From contig JABJEX010000053.1 of NCBI GenBank assembly GCA_018663035.1, forward strand, positions 1 to 50,574: DNA of 50,574 nt, written 5' to 3'. The stretch comes from Porticoccaceae bacterium (lineage in GTDB: Bacteria; Pseudomonadota; Gammaproteobacteria; Pseudomonadales; Porticoccaceae). The notes under the pieces were generated by a model that ran no database searches, was not told where the DNA came from, and saw only the letters and a program-made list of their open reading frames with translations. Shown in pieces: positions 1 to 8,149 of the stretch. Numbering within the stretch: position 1 is the stretch's first letter; each line of letters opens with the position of its first letter. A program made the position numbers and the translations under genes.

Positions 1-102
1 AGCCTGAGATTATGATTTTTGCACTGTCGATGCCGTTGCTTTTCGGGTATACTTAACGCCTTCTCTTTTTACTCTTTAACACCTTCAAGGAATTCGCATC
101 CT

Positions 103-1362
103 ATGTTTGATCAAGACCAGACGATTGCCAAGTTTGACGCAGAGTTGTGGCAGGCCATCCAGCAGGAAGACCAGCGCCAAGAGCAGCATATTGAACTGAT
201 TGCGTCAGAGAATTACACCAGCCCAGCGGTTATGGAAGCGCAGGGCGGCAAGATGACTAATAAGTACGCGGAGGGATATCCCGGAAAACGTTACTACGGT
301 GGCTGTGAATATGTCGATGTGGCAGAAGAGCTGGCCATAGAGCGACTCAAGAGTCTCTATGGTGCGGGTTATGCCAATGTACAGCCGCATTCCGGTTCTC
401 AGGCTAACAGTGCGGTGTTTTTAGCCTTGATCAATGGTGGTGATACAGTTTTGGGGATGAGTCTGGCAGATGGTGGTCATCTGACCCATGGGGCCAAGCC
501 CAACTTTTCCGGCAAGCTTTACAACTCTGTGCAATATGGCCTAGATCCTGAAACTGGATTGATTGACTATGACCAGGTTGAAGCTCTGGCTAAGGAACAT
601 AAACCAGCAATGATTATCGCTGGCTTCTCAGCATACTCAGGGATTATGGACTGGGCTCGATTCCGTGCTATTGCAGACAGTGTAGGTGCCTACCTGATGG
701 TTGATATGGCTCATGTCTCCGGACTGATTGCGGCTGGTGTCTATCCCAACCCAGTTCCCCATGCTCATGTGGTGACCTCAACAACTCACAAGACACTGCG
801 TGGTCCGAGGGGCGGAATTATCCTGACCAACCACGAAGATATCGCTAAAAAATGTAATTCGGCACTGTTCCCAGGAAGTCAGGGCGGGCCTCTCTGCCAT
901 GTTATCGCAGCGAAAGCTGTGGCTTTTAAAGAGGCTGCAAGTCAGGAGTTTGTCGATTACCAAAAGCAGGTTGTAGCCAACGCCAAGGCAATGGCTGCCA
1001 CCTTTATGGAGCGCGGCATTAATATTGTCTCCAATGGCACAGAAAACCACCTGATGCTAGTGAGCTTGATTGGTAAAGAGTACACAGGTACAGATGCCGA
1101 TCGCGCTATGGGTGAAGCATTTATCACCGTCAATAAAAATGCTGTGCCCAATGATCCGCGTTCACCTTTTGTGACCTCTGGCCTGCGCGTAGGTACACCG
1201 GCAATTACAACCCGCGGCTTTGGTATTGGAGAGACGGTTCAGCTTACTCACTGGATGTGTGACATTCTTGATAGTTTAGAGAACGGCAACTCTGAACAGG
1301 TCATTGCCGAGGTTAAGGCGCAGGTTTTGGATATCTGTAAGCGGTTCCCTGTCTACGGTTAG
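103..1362 (+). CDS. glyA: Serine hydroxymethyltransferase
   Basis: Cytosolic PLP enzyme that interconverts serine plus tetrahydrofolate with glycine plus 5,10-methylene-tetrahydrofolate, the main source of one-carbon units. The product is 419 residues, the usual bacterial length. Visible signatures are [10 protein letters not shown] at residues 31-40 and the PLP-lysine segment [13 protein letters not shown], with the Schiff-base lysine at about residue 230. The reading frame is open upstream to position 19, but those 28 residues are cysteine-rich and unlike the family. The ATG at 103 gives the expected N terminus and has an AAGGA ribosome site about 11 bases upstream. A strong terminator follows, so it is probably transcribed alone. 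It lies just ahead of the nrdR-rib cluster. Confidence 0.97.
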   Translation: MFDQDQTIAKFDAELWQAIQQEDQRQEQHIELIASENYTSPAVMEAQGGKMTNKYAEGYPGKRYYGGCEYVDVAEELAIERLKSLYGAGYANVQPHSGSQANSAVFLALINGGDTVLGMSLADGGHLTHGAKPNFSGKLYNSVQYGLDPETGLIDYDQVEALAKEHKPAMIIAGFSAYSGIMDWARFRAIADSVGAYLMVDMAHVSGLIAAGVYPNPVPHAHVVTSTTHKTLRGPRGGIILTNHEDIAKKCNSALFPGSQGGPLCHVIAAKAVAFKEAASQEFVDYQKQVVANAKAMAATFMERGINIVSNGTENHLMLVSLIGKEYTGTDADRAMGEAFITVNKNAVPNDPRSPFVTSGLRVGTPAITTRGFGIGETVQLTHWMCDILDSLENGNSEQVIAEVKAQVLDICKRFPVYG

Positions 1363-1378
1363 ACTTTGCCAAGTCGAT

Positions 1379-1410
1379 AAAAAAGCCCCACTATGTTGGG
1401 GCTTTTTTTT
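1379..1410 (+). terminator. Rho-independent terminator after glyA
   Basis: The arms GCCCCA and TGGGGC (1385-1390 and 1397-1402) pair around a six-base loop. A-T pairs extend the stem outward, and eight T residues follow on the + strand. The A-run on the left could also stop transcription from the other strand. Confidence 0.9.
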
Positions 1411-1446
1411 GATTTCTGACAATGTGCCCAACATAAGAAGGTAACT

Positions 1447-2154
1447 ATGAAAAGTCATCAGCTTCGCCCAGCATCTACAGTGATACTTCTGCGTGACACT
1501 GATCAGGGGCTAGAAACCTTGCTTCTACGTCGCAATGCAAAACTGGCCTTCGCGGCTGGCGCCTGGGTTTTCCCCGGGGGTGCAATCGACCAGATAGAGA
1601 TTCAGTCAGCTGATAACGAAATGCAGGCAGCTAAAATTGCCGCGGTTAGAGAAACCAAGGAAGAGTGTGGCGTAGATCTGGCTGCTGAAAATCTGGTGCA
1701 CTTTTGTAACTGGACTACGCCCGAAGGCGAATCCCGCCGATTTGCCACCTGGTTTTTTGTGGTGCAGGCGCAAATTAGCTCGGCAGATATTATGATTGAT
1801 GATGGAGAAATCCATGAGTTTCAATGGATCGGTCTTCAGCAAGCAATCGATCTGCATCATGCAGGGCAGCTCAACCTAATGCCACCCACCTACCTGAGCC
1901 TGAGGCTGATTAGGCATTATTCCGTCGCTGCCGAAGCCTGCGCGGCATTAGCTGTGCGTGAAACCTTCGAGGTAACGCCACGTATTTGTCCGGCCGATGA
2001 TCAATTAGCCTGCCTCTACCCCGGTGATGCCGGCTACGAGACTTTGGATAGCACTATCGCTGGCCCGCGGCACCGGTCCACCTTTACCCAGCAGGGTACG
2101 CGTTATTTGCACTCCGGTGCGGATGTCTCGGTGCCAGCTATGGATCAACCCTAA
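1447..2154 (+). CDS. Nudix hydrolase with an insertion in the Nudix box
   Basis: A 235-residue Nudix-fold pyrophosphohydrolase. The N-terminal strand ASTVILLRD leads to the start of the Nudix box at FPGGAID (about residues 43-49), and the REXXEEXG helix appears as RETKEECGV at about 69-77. The spacing between the two halves is longer than the canonical box, an insertion also found in the NUDT7/NUDT19 (CoA diphosphatase-like) groups. The following WTTPEGESRRFATWFF segment resembles the W-TP-(E)-RRFDT-FF stretch of that bacterial relative group. The exact substrate (CoA, acyl-CoA or another nucleotide diphosphate) cannot be read from sequence. A GAAGG ribosome site precedes the ATG. It stands alone between glyA and nrdR. 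Confidence 0.85.
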   Translation: MKSHQLRPASTVILLRDTDQGLETLLLRRNAKLAFAAGAWVFPGGAIDQIEIQSADNEMQAAKIAAVRETKEECGVDLAAENLVHFCNWTTPEGESRRFATWFFVVQAQISSADIMIDDGEIHEFQWIGLQQAIDLHHAGQLNLMPPTYLSLRLIRHYSVAAEACAALAVRETFEVTPRICPADDQLACLYPGDAGYETLDSTIAGPRHRSTFTQQGTRYLHSGADVSVPAMDQP

Positions 2155-2215
2155 AACTAATCCTTTTGGGTACTAAACAGAACAGGATTCAGGGGGCTTT
2201 CAAAAGCCTATCTTG

Positions 2216-2224
2216 TGATAGAAT
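2216..2224 (+). promoter_or_regulatory. Candidate extended -10 promoter for nrdR-rib operon
   Basis: TG-A-TAGAAT at 2216-2224 fits an extended -10 (TGnTATAAT). No good -35 hexamer lies at 17-base spacing, as is common for extended -10 promoters. It is 28 bases ahead of nrdR, the first gene of the run. No FMN riboswitch core was seen between it and the gene. Confidence 0.45.
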
Positions 2225-2251
2225 GTTGCACCTATTTTTTGATGTGCTGCT

Positions 2252-2725
2252 ATGTATTGTCCATTCTGTAATACTGATGACACCAAGGTCGTAGATTCGC
2301 GTCTGGTTGCCGATGGCGGCCAGGTTCGTCGCCGTCGCGAGTGCGTGGATTGCAGTGAACGCTTTACCACCTACGAATTGGCTGAACTAGTAATGCCGAG
2401 GGTTATTAAAACCGATGGTAGCCGCGAGTCTTTTGACGAGGAAAAGCTGCGAGCTGGTTTGCAACGAGCTCTGGAAAAGCGCCCGGTTTCTATCGAGAAA
2501 ATTGAGGTCTCGCTCTCGCAAATTAAGCACTTTTTACAGGTCACAGGTGAGCGTGAGGTCTCGTCACGGATCATAGGCGAGGAAGTTATGCGTCAACTCC
2601 GTGAATTAGATGAAGTTGCCTATGTTAGGTTTGCCTCCGTCTACCGTAGTTTCCAAGATCTCAGTGAGTTTCAAGATGAACTCAATCGTCTCACTGCGTT
2701 AAAACCCGCAGCGGCTGACAAGTAA
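2252..2725 (+). CDS. nrdR: Transcriptional repressor NrdR
   Basis: Nucleotide-sensing repressor of ribonucleotide reductase genes, 157 residues against about 150 for the family. It begins with the family-typical MYCPFC and has a four-cysteine zinc ribbon (CPFC at 3-6, CVDC at about 31-34) containing the RRRRECVDC stretch. An ATP-cone domain fills residues 49-139, starting at [17 protein letters not shown]. The ATG has a poor ribosome site, but the conserved N terminus fixes it. It starts the operon: its TAA stop overlaps the ribD ATG by one base (TAATG), implying coupled translation. No obvious NrdR box was noticed at its own promoter. Confidence 0.97.
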   Translation: MYCPFCNTDDTKVVDSRLVADGGQVRRRRECVDCSERFTTYELAELVMPRVIKTDGSRESFDEEKLRAGLQRALEKRPVSIEKIEVSLSQIKHFLQVTGEREVSSRIIGEEVMRQLRELDEVAYVRFASVYRSFQDLSEFQDELNRLTALKPAAADK

Positions 2726-3840
2726 TGAGTGCTGTTGATCGCCAGATGATGTCGCGGGCCCTGCAGCTTGCCGCTAAGGGTCGATACACCACGTCACCAA
2801 ATCCCACGGTTGGCTGCGTAATTGCTATTGATGATCAGATTGTTGCCGAGGGGTATACCAGGCCTGCAGGTGGCCATCATGCTGAGATAGAAGCATTGCA
2901 GTCAGCCGCAGATGTGCGCGGTGCAACCGCTTATGTCAGCCTTGAGCCCTGCAGTCACCAGGGCAAAACAGGCCCCTGCGCCGATGCCTTGATAGGGGCG
3001 GGCATTACCCGAGTGGTGATTGCCTGTGAGGACCCTAACCCTGAGGTGGCGGGACAGGGTATCAAAAAACTTCAGGAAGCAGGCGTGGAGGTACAGCTTG
3101 GACTTCTTGAAGATCAGGCGCGAGAGATCAACAGGGGATTTATCAGCCGTTTCGAGCAGGGTTCGCCCTGGGTAACGGTTAAGATGGCAGCAAGCCTGGA
3201 TGGGCGAACGGCCATGGCCAGCGGTCAGAGCCAGTGGATTACCACGCCGGCAGCGCGGGCTGATGTGCAGCGACTGCGAGCTGAGCAATGTGCAATTATT
3301 ACTGGGATTGGCACGCAAAAAATGGACGATCCTTCTCTGACTGTGCGTATAAGTCACAGCGATCTTGGTGTTGAGGACCAGCTGAGACAGCCACTGCGAG
3401 TGGTGGTGGATTCACAGTTACAGATGTCGCCGGAGGCGCGCATGTTTCAGCAGCCAGGCGATACTCTGGTGGCGACACTGGACGCTGAGGAACAGCGGCA
3501 AAAAGCACCTGTCTTAATTGCGGCAGGAGCAGAGGTGATTTTTCTGCCCGCTATGGGAGAGCACATAGATCTGCGAGCTCTGTTGGCTGATTTGGCTTGT
3601 CGCGGTTGCAATCAGGTATTAGTTGAAGCTGGTGCTGGTCTAGCTGGCGCGTTTATTGCCGAGGGGCTTTTTGACGAGTTGGTTTGCTACTGGGCACCTA
3701 AGTTATTTGGCAGTGAGGCGCGGCCTATGTTTGCGTTGCCAATCGACACCATCGATGCTCATTTGGCATTGTCAGTGCAGGATATTCGTCAGATTGGAGA
3801 GGATATTCGAATAGTGCTTAGGCCAGATAAGGATTACTGA
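2725..3840 (+). CDS. ribD: Bifunctional diaminohydroxyphosphoribosylaminopyrimidine deaminase / 5-amino-6-(5-phosphoribosylamino)uracil reductase
   Basis: Catalyses the second and third steps of riboflavin synthesis from the GTP cyclohydrolase II product. Of its 371 residues, the N-terminal cytidine-deaminase-like domain (about 1-145) carries the zinc site HAE (within HHAEIEAL, about residues 52-54) and PCSHQGKTGPC (about 75-85). The C-terminal NADPH-dependent reductase domain starts near WVTVKMAASLDGRTA (about residue 152) and runs to the end. Length and domain order match E. coli RibD. It begins on the last base of nrdR and is followed after 67 bases by riboflavin synthase. Confidence 0.97.
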   Translation: MSAVDRQMMSRALQLAAKGRYTTSPNPTVGCVIAIDDQIVAEGYTRPAGGHHAEIEALQSAADVRGATAYVSLEPCSHQGKTGPCADALIGAGITRVVIACEDPNPEVAGQGIKKLQEAGVEVQLGLLEDQAREINRGFISRFEQGSPWVTVKMAASLDGRTAMASGQSQWITTPAARADVQRLRAEQCAIITGIGTQKMDDPSLTVRISHSDLGVEDQLRQPLRVVVDSQLQMSPEARMFQQPGDTLVATLDAEEQRQKAPVLIAAGAEVIFLPAMGEHIDLRALLADLACRGCNQVLVEAGAGLAGAFIAEGLFDELVCYWAPKLFGSEARPMFALPIDTIDAHLALSVQDIRQIGEDIRIVLRPDKDY

Positions 3841-3907
3841 TTTTTTAGGCTGGGTACGGCCGATTCGAATCAATTGATAGAAATACATATTTACAGGGTT
3901 TATAGCT

Positions 3908-4516
3908 ATGTTCACTGGAATTATTAGCGCCATTGGCGATATCGCAGACCTAGAGCAGCGCGGAGGTGATGTGCGTCTGACCATCCGCACTGGCAACCTG
4001 AGCCTCGCTGATGTGCAGCTTGGTGACAGTATCGCCTGCAATGGCGCCTGTCTGACTGCAGTCGAACTAACGGGCGAGGGCTTTATAGCTGATGTCTCTG
4101 TAGAGACTTTAAACCTTACCACTATTGGCAGCTGGGCAACCGACAGTCGTATCAATTTGGAAAAAGCCATGCAGGCAAGCGATCGTTTTGGTGGCCATAT
4201 AGTTTCTGGCCATGTCGACGGTATAGGTGAAGTAGTAGCTCTAGAAGAGGATGCAAGATCTTGGCGCTTCAGAATTCGCGCACCTCGTGAGCTAGCAAAA
4301 TACATTGCCCACAAAGGTTCAATCACCGTTGACGGCACTAGTCTTACCATTAACAGAGTCGAAGGCTCAGAGTTTGAGCTGAATATTGTCCCTCATACCA
4401 TGACCCATACCATTATGGGTGATTATAAGGTGGGCACTAGAGTCAATCTAGAAGTGGATCTGGTGGCTCGATATTTAGAACGACTGCTACTGGGTGACAA
4501 AGCAGCGGATCAATAA
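3908..4516 (+). CDS. ribE: Riboflavin synthase, alpha subunit
   Basis: Final step of the pathway: dismutation of two 6,7-dimethyl-8-ribityllumazine molecules to riboflavin plus the ribitylamino-pyrimidine. The protein has 202 residues. It begins with the diagnostic MFTGII and shows the internal duplication of two lumazine-binding barrels: GDSIACNGACLTAVEL in repeat one and GSITVDGTSLTINRV in repeat two. The C-terminal helix LVARYLERLL is the trimerisation segment. It is called ribC in E. coli naming. A CAGGG ribosome site lies 12 bases upstream. It sits between ribD and ribBX, as in many gammaproteobacteria. Confidence 0.96.
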   Translation: MFTGIISAIGDIADLEQRGGDVRLTIRTGNLSLADVQLGDSIACNGACLTAVELTGEGFIADVSVETLNLTTIGSWATDSRINLEKAMQASDRFGGHIVSGHVDGIGEVVALEEDARSWRFRIRAPRELAKYIAHKGSITVDGTSLTINRVEGSEFELNIVPHTMTHTIMGDYKVGTRVNLEVDLVARYLERLLLGDKAADQ

Positions 4517-4558
4517 GCAAAATTTAGCAATACGCAATACATCGGAAGAGAAGAGACA

Positions 4559-5677
4559 ATGGTACTTAACACAGTAGAAGAATTACTCGAAGATATTCGT
4601 CAGGGCAAGATGGTTATTCTGATGGATGACGAAGATCGTGAAAATGAAGGAGATCTGGTTATGGCTGCGCCCATGGTGCGGCCCCAGGATATTAACTTTA
4701 TGGCGACCTATGCTCGCGGTCTTATCTGCCTAACGCTAAACGAGCAGCGCTGCAGACAGCTTGAGCTGGGAATGATGGTTGCGGGCGACAGCAATAAGTC
4801 TAGCCACAGCACACCGTTTACGCTTTCAATCGAAGCATCCGAAGGCGTAACCACAGGTATCTCTGCTGCTGACCGCGCACGCACCGTGCAGGCTGCTGTT
4901 GCGGGCAATGCACGCCCAGAGGATATAGTGCAGCCAGGCCATATTTTCCCACTCAAGGCTCAGCCCGGTGGTGTGCTAAGCCGTGCTGGCCACACCGAAG
5001 CTGGCTGCGATTTGGCGCGGATTGCCGGCTTTGAACCCGCTGCTGTGATTGTAGAGATTATGAACGAAGACGGCACCATGGCACGCCGCGATGATCTAGA
5101 GGTGTTTGCCGAAAAACATCAGCTTAAAATTGGCACCATTGCCGATCTTATTCACTACCGTCTGGTGACCGAGAAGACTACCCAGTGCATCAGCGAGCGT
5201 CAGATCAATACACAGTTTGGTGAGTTTACTCTCAAGACCTATTTGGATAATGCTCGCAATGAAAAACATTTTGCTCTGGTCAAAGGCGATGTGACTGGCG
5301 AAGAAGCACCTCTAGTCCGAGTGCATATCAATCGCTCAGCCAGAGATCTGCTGGCGATGGAATCTGAATCAGGCTTTAACACCTGGTCATTCCATAAGGC
5401 AATGGCAGCGATTGCTAAAGAGGGACGTGGTGCTCTGGTGCTTCTCTACTACCCTGAGAGTGCTGAAGATATAGATCAAAGTATCGAAATGATTTTAAAT
5501 CCAAGCAGCGGCAAGACACAGACCGCTGGCGATGTGGTTTATCAACAGGTGGGCACAGGCTCTCAGATTCTGATGGATCTGGGCGTGCATAAAATGCGCC
5601 TGATGAGTGCACCTTTTAAATTTACCGGTATCTCTGGCTTCGATTTAGAAGTTGTTGAATACGTTGACTGCGAATAG
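4559..5677 (+). CDS. ribB: 3,4-dihydroxy-2-butanone-4-phosphate synthase with degenerate GTP cyclohydrolase II domain (RibBX)
   Basis: The N-terminal half (about 1-200) is a full RibB domain making 3,4-dihydroxy-2-butanone 4-phosphate from ribulose 5-phosphate. It contains DDEDRENEGDLVMAA at about 22-36 and RAGHTEAGCDLARIAG at about 141-156. The C-terminal half (about 208-372) is homologous in shape to GTP cyclohydrolase II but lacks the zinc-binding CX10CXC: where RibA has HSECLTGD...RCDCG, this protein reads HINRSARD with no cysteines. This matches the RibBX variant known from Proteobacteria. The first step must therefore come from elsewhere, and ribA lies about 7 kb downstream. Thus the usual label ribBA would overstate its activity. 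A purine-rich ribosome site precedes the ATG. Confidence 0.93.
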   Translation: MVLNTVEELLEDIRQGKMVILMDDEDRENEGDLVMAAPMVRPQDINFMATYARGLICLTLNEQRCRQLELGMMVAGDSNKSSHSTPFTLSIEASEGVTTGISAADRARTVQAAVAGNARPEDIVQPGHIFPLKAQPGGVLSRAGHTEAGCDLARIAGFEPAAVIVEIMNEDGTMARRDDLEVFAEKHQLKIGTIADLIHYRLVTEKTTQCISERQINTQFGEFTLKTYLDNARNEKHFALVKGDVTGEEAPLVRVHINRSARDLLAMESESGFNTWSFHKAMAAIAKEGRGALVLLYYPESAEDIDQSIEMILNPSSGKTQTAGDVVYQQVGTGSQILMDLGVHKMRLMSAPFKFTGISGFDLEVVEYVDCE

Positions 5678-5695
5678 CGAGAACAGGAATTAATA

Positions 5696-6178
5696 ATGAG
5701 TGAATTTAGGCCTGAAGAGGGCAGTTTTGACCTGGGTAACCCTCGAATTGCAGTGATAGCAGCCCGTTGGAATGCCGAGATAACTGATGGTTTGCTAGCT
5801 GGCGCTCTGCGCGCCCTAGCACGCCACAATATCAGTGGCGATGCGGTTGAAACCTACCGTGTTCCCGGTGCTTTTGAATTGCCATTGGCCGCCCAGAGAG
5901 CTGCTCGCACTGGCCGTTTTGATGCCATTATTACCCTGGGCTGTGTGATTCGCGGTGATACACCTCACTTCGACTATGTTTGTTCTGAGACCACAAGAGG
6001 TATTGGCGAAGTCGGTTTAAATGAAAACCTACCGGTTGCCTTCGGTCTGTTGACCACAGATAACCTACAGCAATCACTGGATCGCTCTTGTGATAACGAA
6101 GAGAATAAAGGTGAAGAAGCTGCGCTGACTATTCTGGAAATGCTGGCACTGTTCAAAACCATGCAGACTGCCGACTAA
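5696..6178 (+). CDS. ribH: 6,7-dimethyl-8-ribityllumazine synthase
   Basis: Condenses the ribitylamino-pyrimidine with dihydroxybutanone phosphate to give lumazine, the substrate of riboflavin synthase. The protein has 160 residues. Motifs in order are AARWNAEITDGLLAGAL (about 22-38), RVPGAFELPLAA (about 57-68) and LGCVIRGDTPHFDYV (about 81-95); the histidine of the last is the catalytic one. An AGGAA ribosome site lies ahead of the ATG. It is 18 bases from ribBX, and nusB begins almost at its stop codon. Confidence 0.97.
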   Translation: MSEFRPEEGSFDLGNPRIAVIAARWNAEITDGLLAGALRALARHNISGDAVETYRVPGAFELPLAAQRAARTGRFDAIITLGCVIRGDTPHFDYVCSETTRGIGEVGLNENLPVAFGLLTTDNLQQSLDRSCDNEENKGEEAALTILEMLALFKTMQTAD

Positions 6179-6193
6179 AGAGTGCCGACTAAT

Positions 6194-6634
6194 ATGTCCA
6201 AACCAAAGCAAAAACAGAAGGCGCGCCGGCTGCTGGTTCAGGCTTTATATTCCTGGGATGTGGGAGGCACTGACCTAATTGGTATCGAGGCTGAATTTCA
6301 TGTGGACAATGATATGGCCAAGGTAGACACCCAGTTATTTCACGATATTCTGTTTGGTGTTCCCAAGCACTTGGCAGATATAGACACCTGTTATGGTCCT
6401 CATCTGGACCGCGAAAACGCGGAGTTAGATCCAGTGTCCAGAGCCGTGCTGCGCATAGCCACCTATGAAATGCTCTATAGCATCGAAGTCCCCTACAAGG
6501 TTGTAATTAACGAGGGTGTCAATCTTGCGAAAACCTATGGGCCAACGGATGCCTATAAGTTTATCAACGGCGTCTTAGACAGGGTCGCTATGGAGAAGCG
6601 CGGGATAGAAGTGGCCGCCAATAAACGCAACTAA
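6194..6634 (+). CDS. nusB: Transcription antitermination factor NusB
   Basis: RNA-binding helical protein that, with NusE (S10), supports antitermination of rRNA operons. The frame also offers a GTG at 6182, four codons upstream, but an AAAGAG ribosome site overlaps that codon and spaces well for the ATG at 6194. From that ATG the length is 146 residues, near E. coli NusB (139). Family features are the basic start KQKARRLLVQALYSWD, the DPVSRAVLRIATYEML helix and the C-terminal VINEGVNLAKTYGPTDAYKFINGVLD. The stop codon overlaps thiL by one base (TAATG). Confidence 0.95.
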   Translation: MSKPKQKQKARRLLVQALYSWDVGGTDLIGIEAEFHVDNDMAKVDTQLFHDILFGVPKHLADIDTCYGPHLDRENAELDPVSRAVLRIATYEMLYSIEVPYKVVINEGVNLAKTYGPTDAYKFINGVLDRVAMEKRGIEVAANKRN

Positions 6635-7644
6635 TGGACTCAAGGGACGCTCAGCTGGAGCAGCAATCGACCAATCTCTCTAGTGAGTTTTCTTTAATCG
6701 CTAAATACTTCAAAGACCTGACCGGTCAGCGTGGAGTAGAGCTTGGTATAGGAGATGATGCTGCATTGCTCGTCCCAGAACCTGGCCGCCAGATAGTGGT
6801 CGCCACAGACACCTTGGTCGAAACCGTACATTTCCCGCCCTCGGCCAGTGCAGAGCAAATTGCCAGCCGTGCACTGTGCGTGAATCTGAGTGATATGGCG
6901 GCCATGGGTGCTAAACCCAGGTGGTTTACTCTAGCGTTAACTATTCCCAAACATCTAGCAAACAAACAGTGGCTGCAGGGTTTTAGCCGTGGCCTAGCTG
7001 AGATTTCTGCGCAGTTTGATGTTGCCCTTGTGGGTGGTGATACCACTGCAGGTCCGCTCTGTATTAGCATTACAATGATCGGTGATGTTCCTGTTGGCGA
7101 GGCCTTGCAACGCAGCGGTGCCCAGGTAGGCGATGCCATTTATGTCACGGGTGAATTAGCAGACGGAGCAGCGGCACTGCAGGCAATCACCAATCCCAAA
7201 AGTCCACTTCATAATAGTGAGCGATTACTAACAAGATTTTATCGGCCTCAGCCTCAGATTGAATTGGGTATAAAATTGCGTGGCATTGCCAGTGCCTGTA
7301 TTGATATCTCCGATGGTTTGGTTGCAGACTTGGGGCATATTTGTGCTGCTAGCAGCGTCAACGCTCAGCTAAGTGGTGCGTTAATTCCCGTGCATCGGGA
7401 AGTCTCAGAAAACTACCCCCAGCATTCTTTGCGCTGGGCACTGTCTGGGGGTGATGACTACCAACTCTGTTTTACAGTGCCTCAGGTGCGCCGCTCAGTC
7501 ATTGATGAACTTATTGCCGAGAGTGGATTAACAGCAACTCTGGTGGGCCAGATAGTGGCGTGCAAAGTCTGTCACGAGCTGGTTGAGATAGATGGTGAGA
7601 TATTGTCGCCGAACAATAGAGGATTCGACCATTTTAGTAGCTAA
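6634..7644 (+). CDS. thiL: Thiamine-monophosphate kinase
   Basis: ATP-dependent phosphorylation of thiamine monophosphate to the diphosphate cofactor. The protein has 336 residues (E. coli ThiL 325). The AIR-synthase-like fold shows the metal/ATP motifs GIGDDAALL at about 39-47, ATDTLVETVHF at about 58-68 and VGGDTTAGP at about 134-142. The C-terminal domain has CIDISDGLVADL and LSGGDDYQLCF. The first 20 residues are slightly longer than usual. The ATG overlaps the nusB stop, and the 3-prime end overlaps the presumed pgpA start. This nusB-thiL-pgpA order is the standard one in gammaproteobacteria. Confidence 0.96.
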   Translation: MDSRDAQLEQQSTNLSSEFSLIAKYFKDLTGQRGVELGIGDDAALLVPEPGRQIVVATDTLVETVHFPPSASAEQIASRALCVNLSDMAAMGAKPRWFTLALTIPKHLANKQWLQGFSRGLAEISAQFDVALVGGDTTAGPLCISITMIGDVPVGEALQRSGAQVGDAIYVTGELADGAAALQAITNPKSPLHNSERLLTRFYRPQPQIELGIKLRGIASACIDISDGLVADLGHICAASSVNAQLSGALIPVHREVSENYPQHSLRWALSGGDDYQLCFTVPQVRRSVIDELIAESGLTATLVGQIVACKVCHELVEIDGEILSPNNRGFDHFSS

Positions 7645-8119
7645 CCCCAGTTTTAAAGAGCTTCTGCGTTCGCCTAGCCTGATGCTTGGCTTTGGCTTTG
7701 GTAGTGGGCTATCACCAAAAGCGCCGGGCACTATGGGTACATTGGCAGCAATACCGCTATGGTTGCTAATGAGTCAACTCAGTCAACCCACTTATTTGGT
7801 CGTAATCGCTATTGCCGCTGTGGCTGGTATTTATATCTGTGGGTCAGCTGCCGATAAGACGGGCGTTCATGACCATGGTGGAATTGTCTGGGATGAGTTT
7901 GTTGGCTTTTGGATCGCTATGAGCTTTTTACCCTTGAGTTACGTAACAGTAGCCCTAGGATTCGTACTGTTTAGACTGTTCGATATATTAAAGCCCTGGC
8001 CTATAGGCTGGCTAGACAAAAAAGTGTCTGGTGGTTTTGGCATTATGCTCGACGACATTATTGCTGGCCTGGCTGCTGGAGCCCTTGGCTGGTTATTGCT
8101 GCCCCTAGTATCCAGCTAA
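7592..8119 (+). CDS. pgpA: Phosphatidylglycerophosphatase A
   Basis: Inner-membrane phosphatase converting phosphatidylglycerol phosphate to phosphatidylglycerol. Family motifs are GFGSGLSPKAPGTMGTLAAIP (from residue about 34), HDHGGIVWDEFVGFW (about 91-105) and DILKPWPIGWLDKK followed by GGFGIMLDDIIAGL. About four membrane segments are evident. Starting at the ATG at 7592 gives 175 residues, close to E. coli PgpA (172), and overlaps thiL by 53 bases. The next in-frame ATG (7682) would begin at MLGFGFGSG and seems too short. The true start is uncertain, since neither site has a strong ribosome site. Confidence 0.92.
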   Translation: MVRYCRRTIEDSTILVANPSFKELLRSPSLMLGFGFGSGLSPKAPGTMGTLAAIPLWLLMSQLSQPTYLVVIAIAAVAGIYICGSAADKTGVHDHGGIVWDEFVGFWIAMSFLPLSYVTVALGFVLFRLFDILKPWPIGWLDKKVSGGFGIMLDDIIAGLAAGALGWLLLPLVSS

Positions 8120-8149
8120 CAACGATAAAAAATTAAAAGGAAATCTTGC

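Noticed and set aside
19-102. N-terminal extension of SHMT
   Set aside because: The frame is open, but the 28 residues are cysteine-rich and unlike SHMT, and the ribosome site and family length support the ATG at 103.
3772-4350. 192-codon antisense ORF over ribE
   Set aside because: It is composed of low-complexity S/R/P-rich sequence typical of the reverse strand of a coding gene; ribE is clear on the + strand.
3841-4558. FMN riboswitch for the rib genes
   Set aside because: The gaps before ribE, ribBX and ribA, and the promoter region of nrdR, contain no RFN-element core; the gaps before ribE and ribBX are too short.
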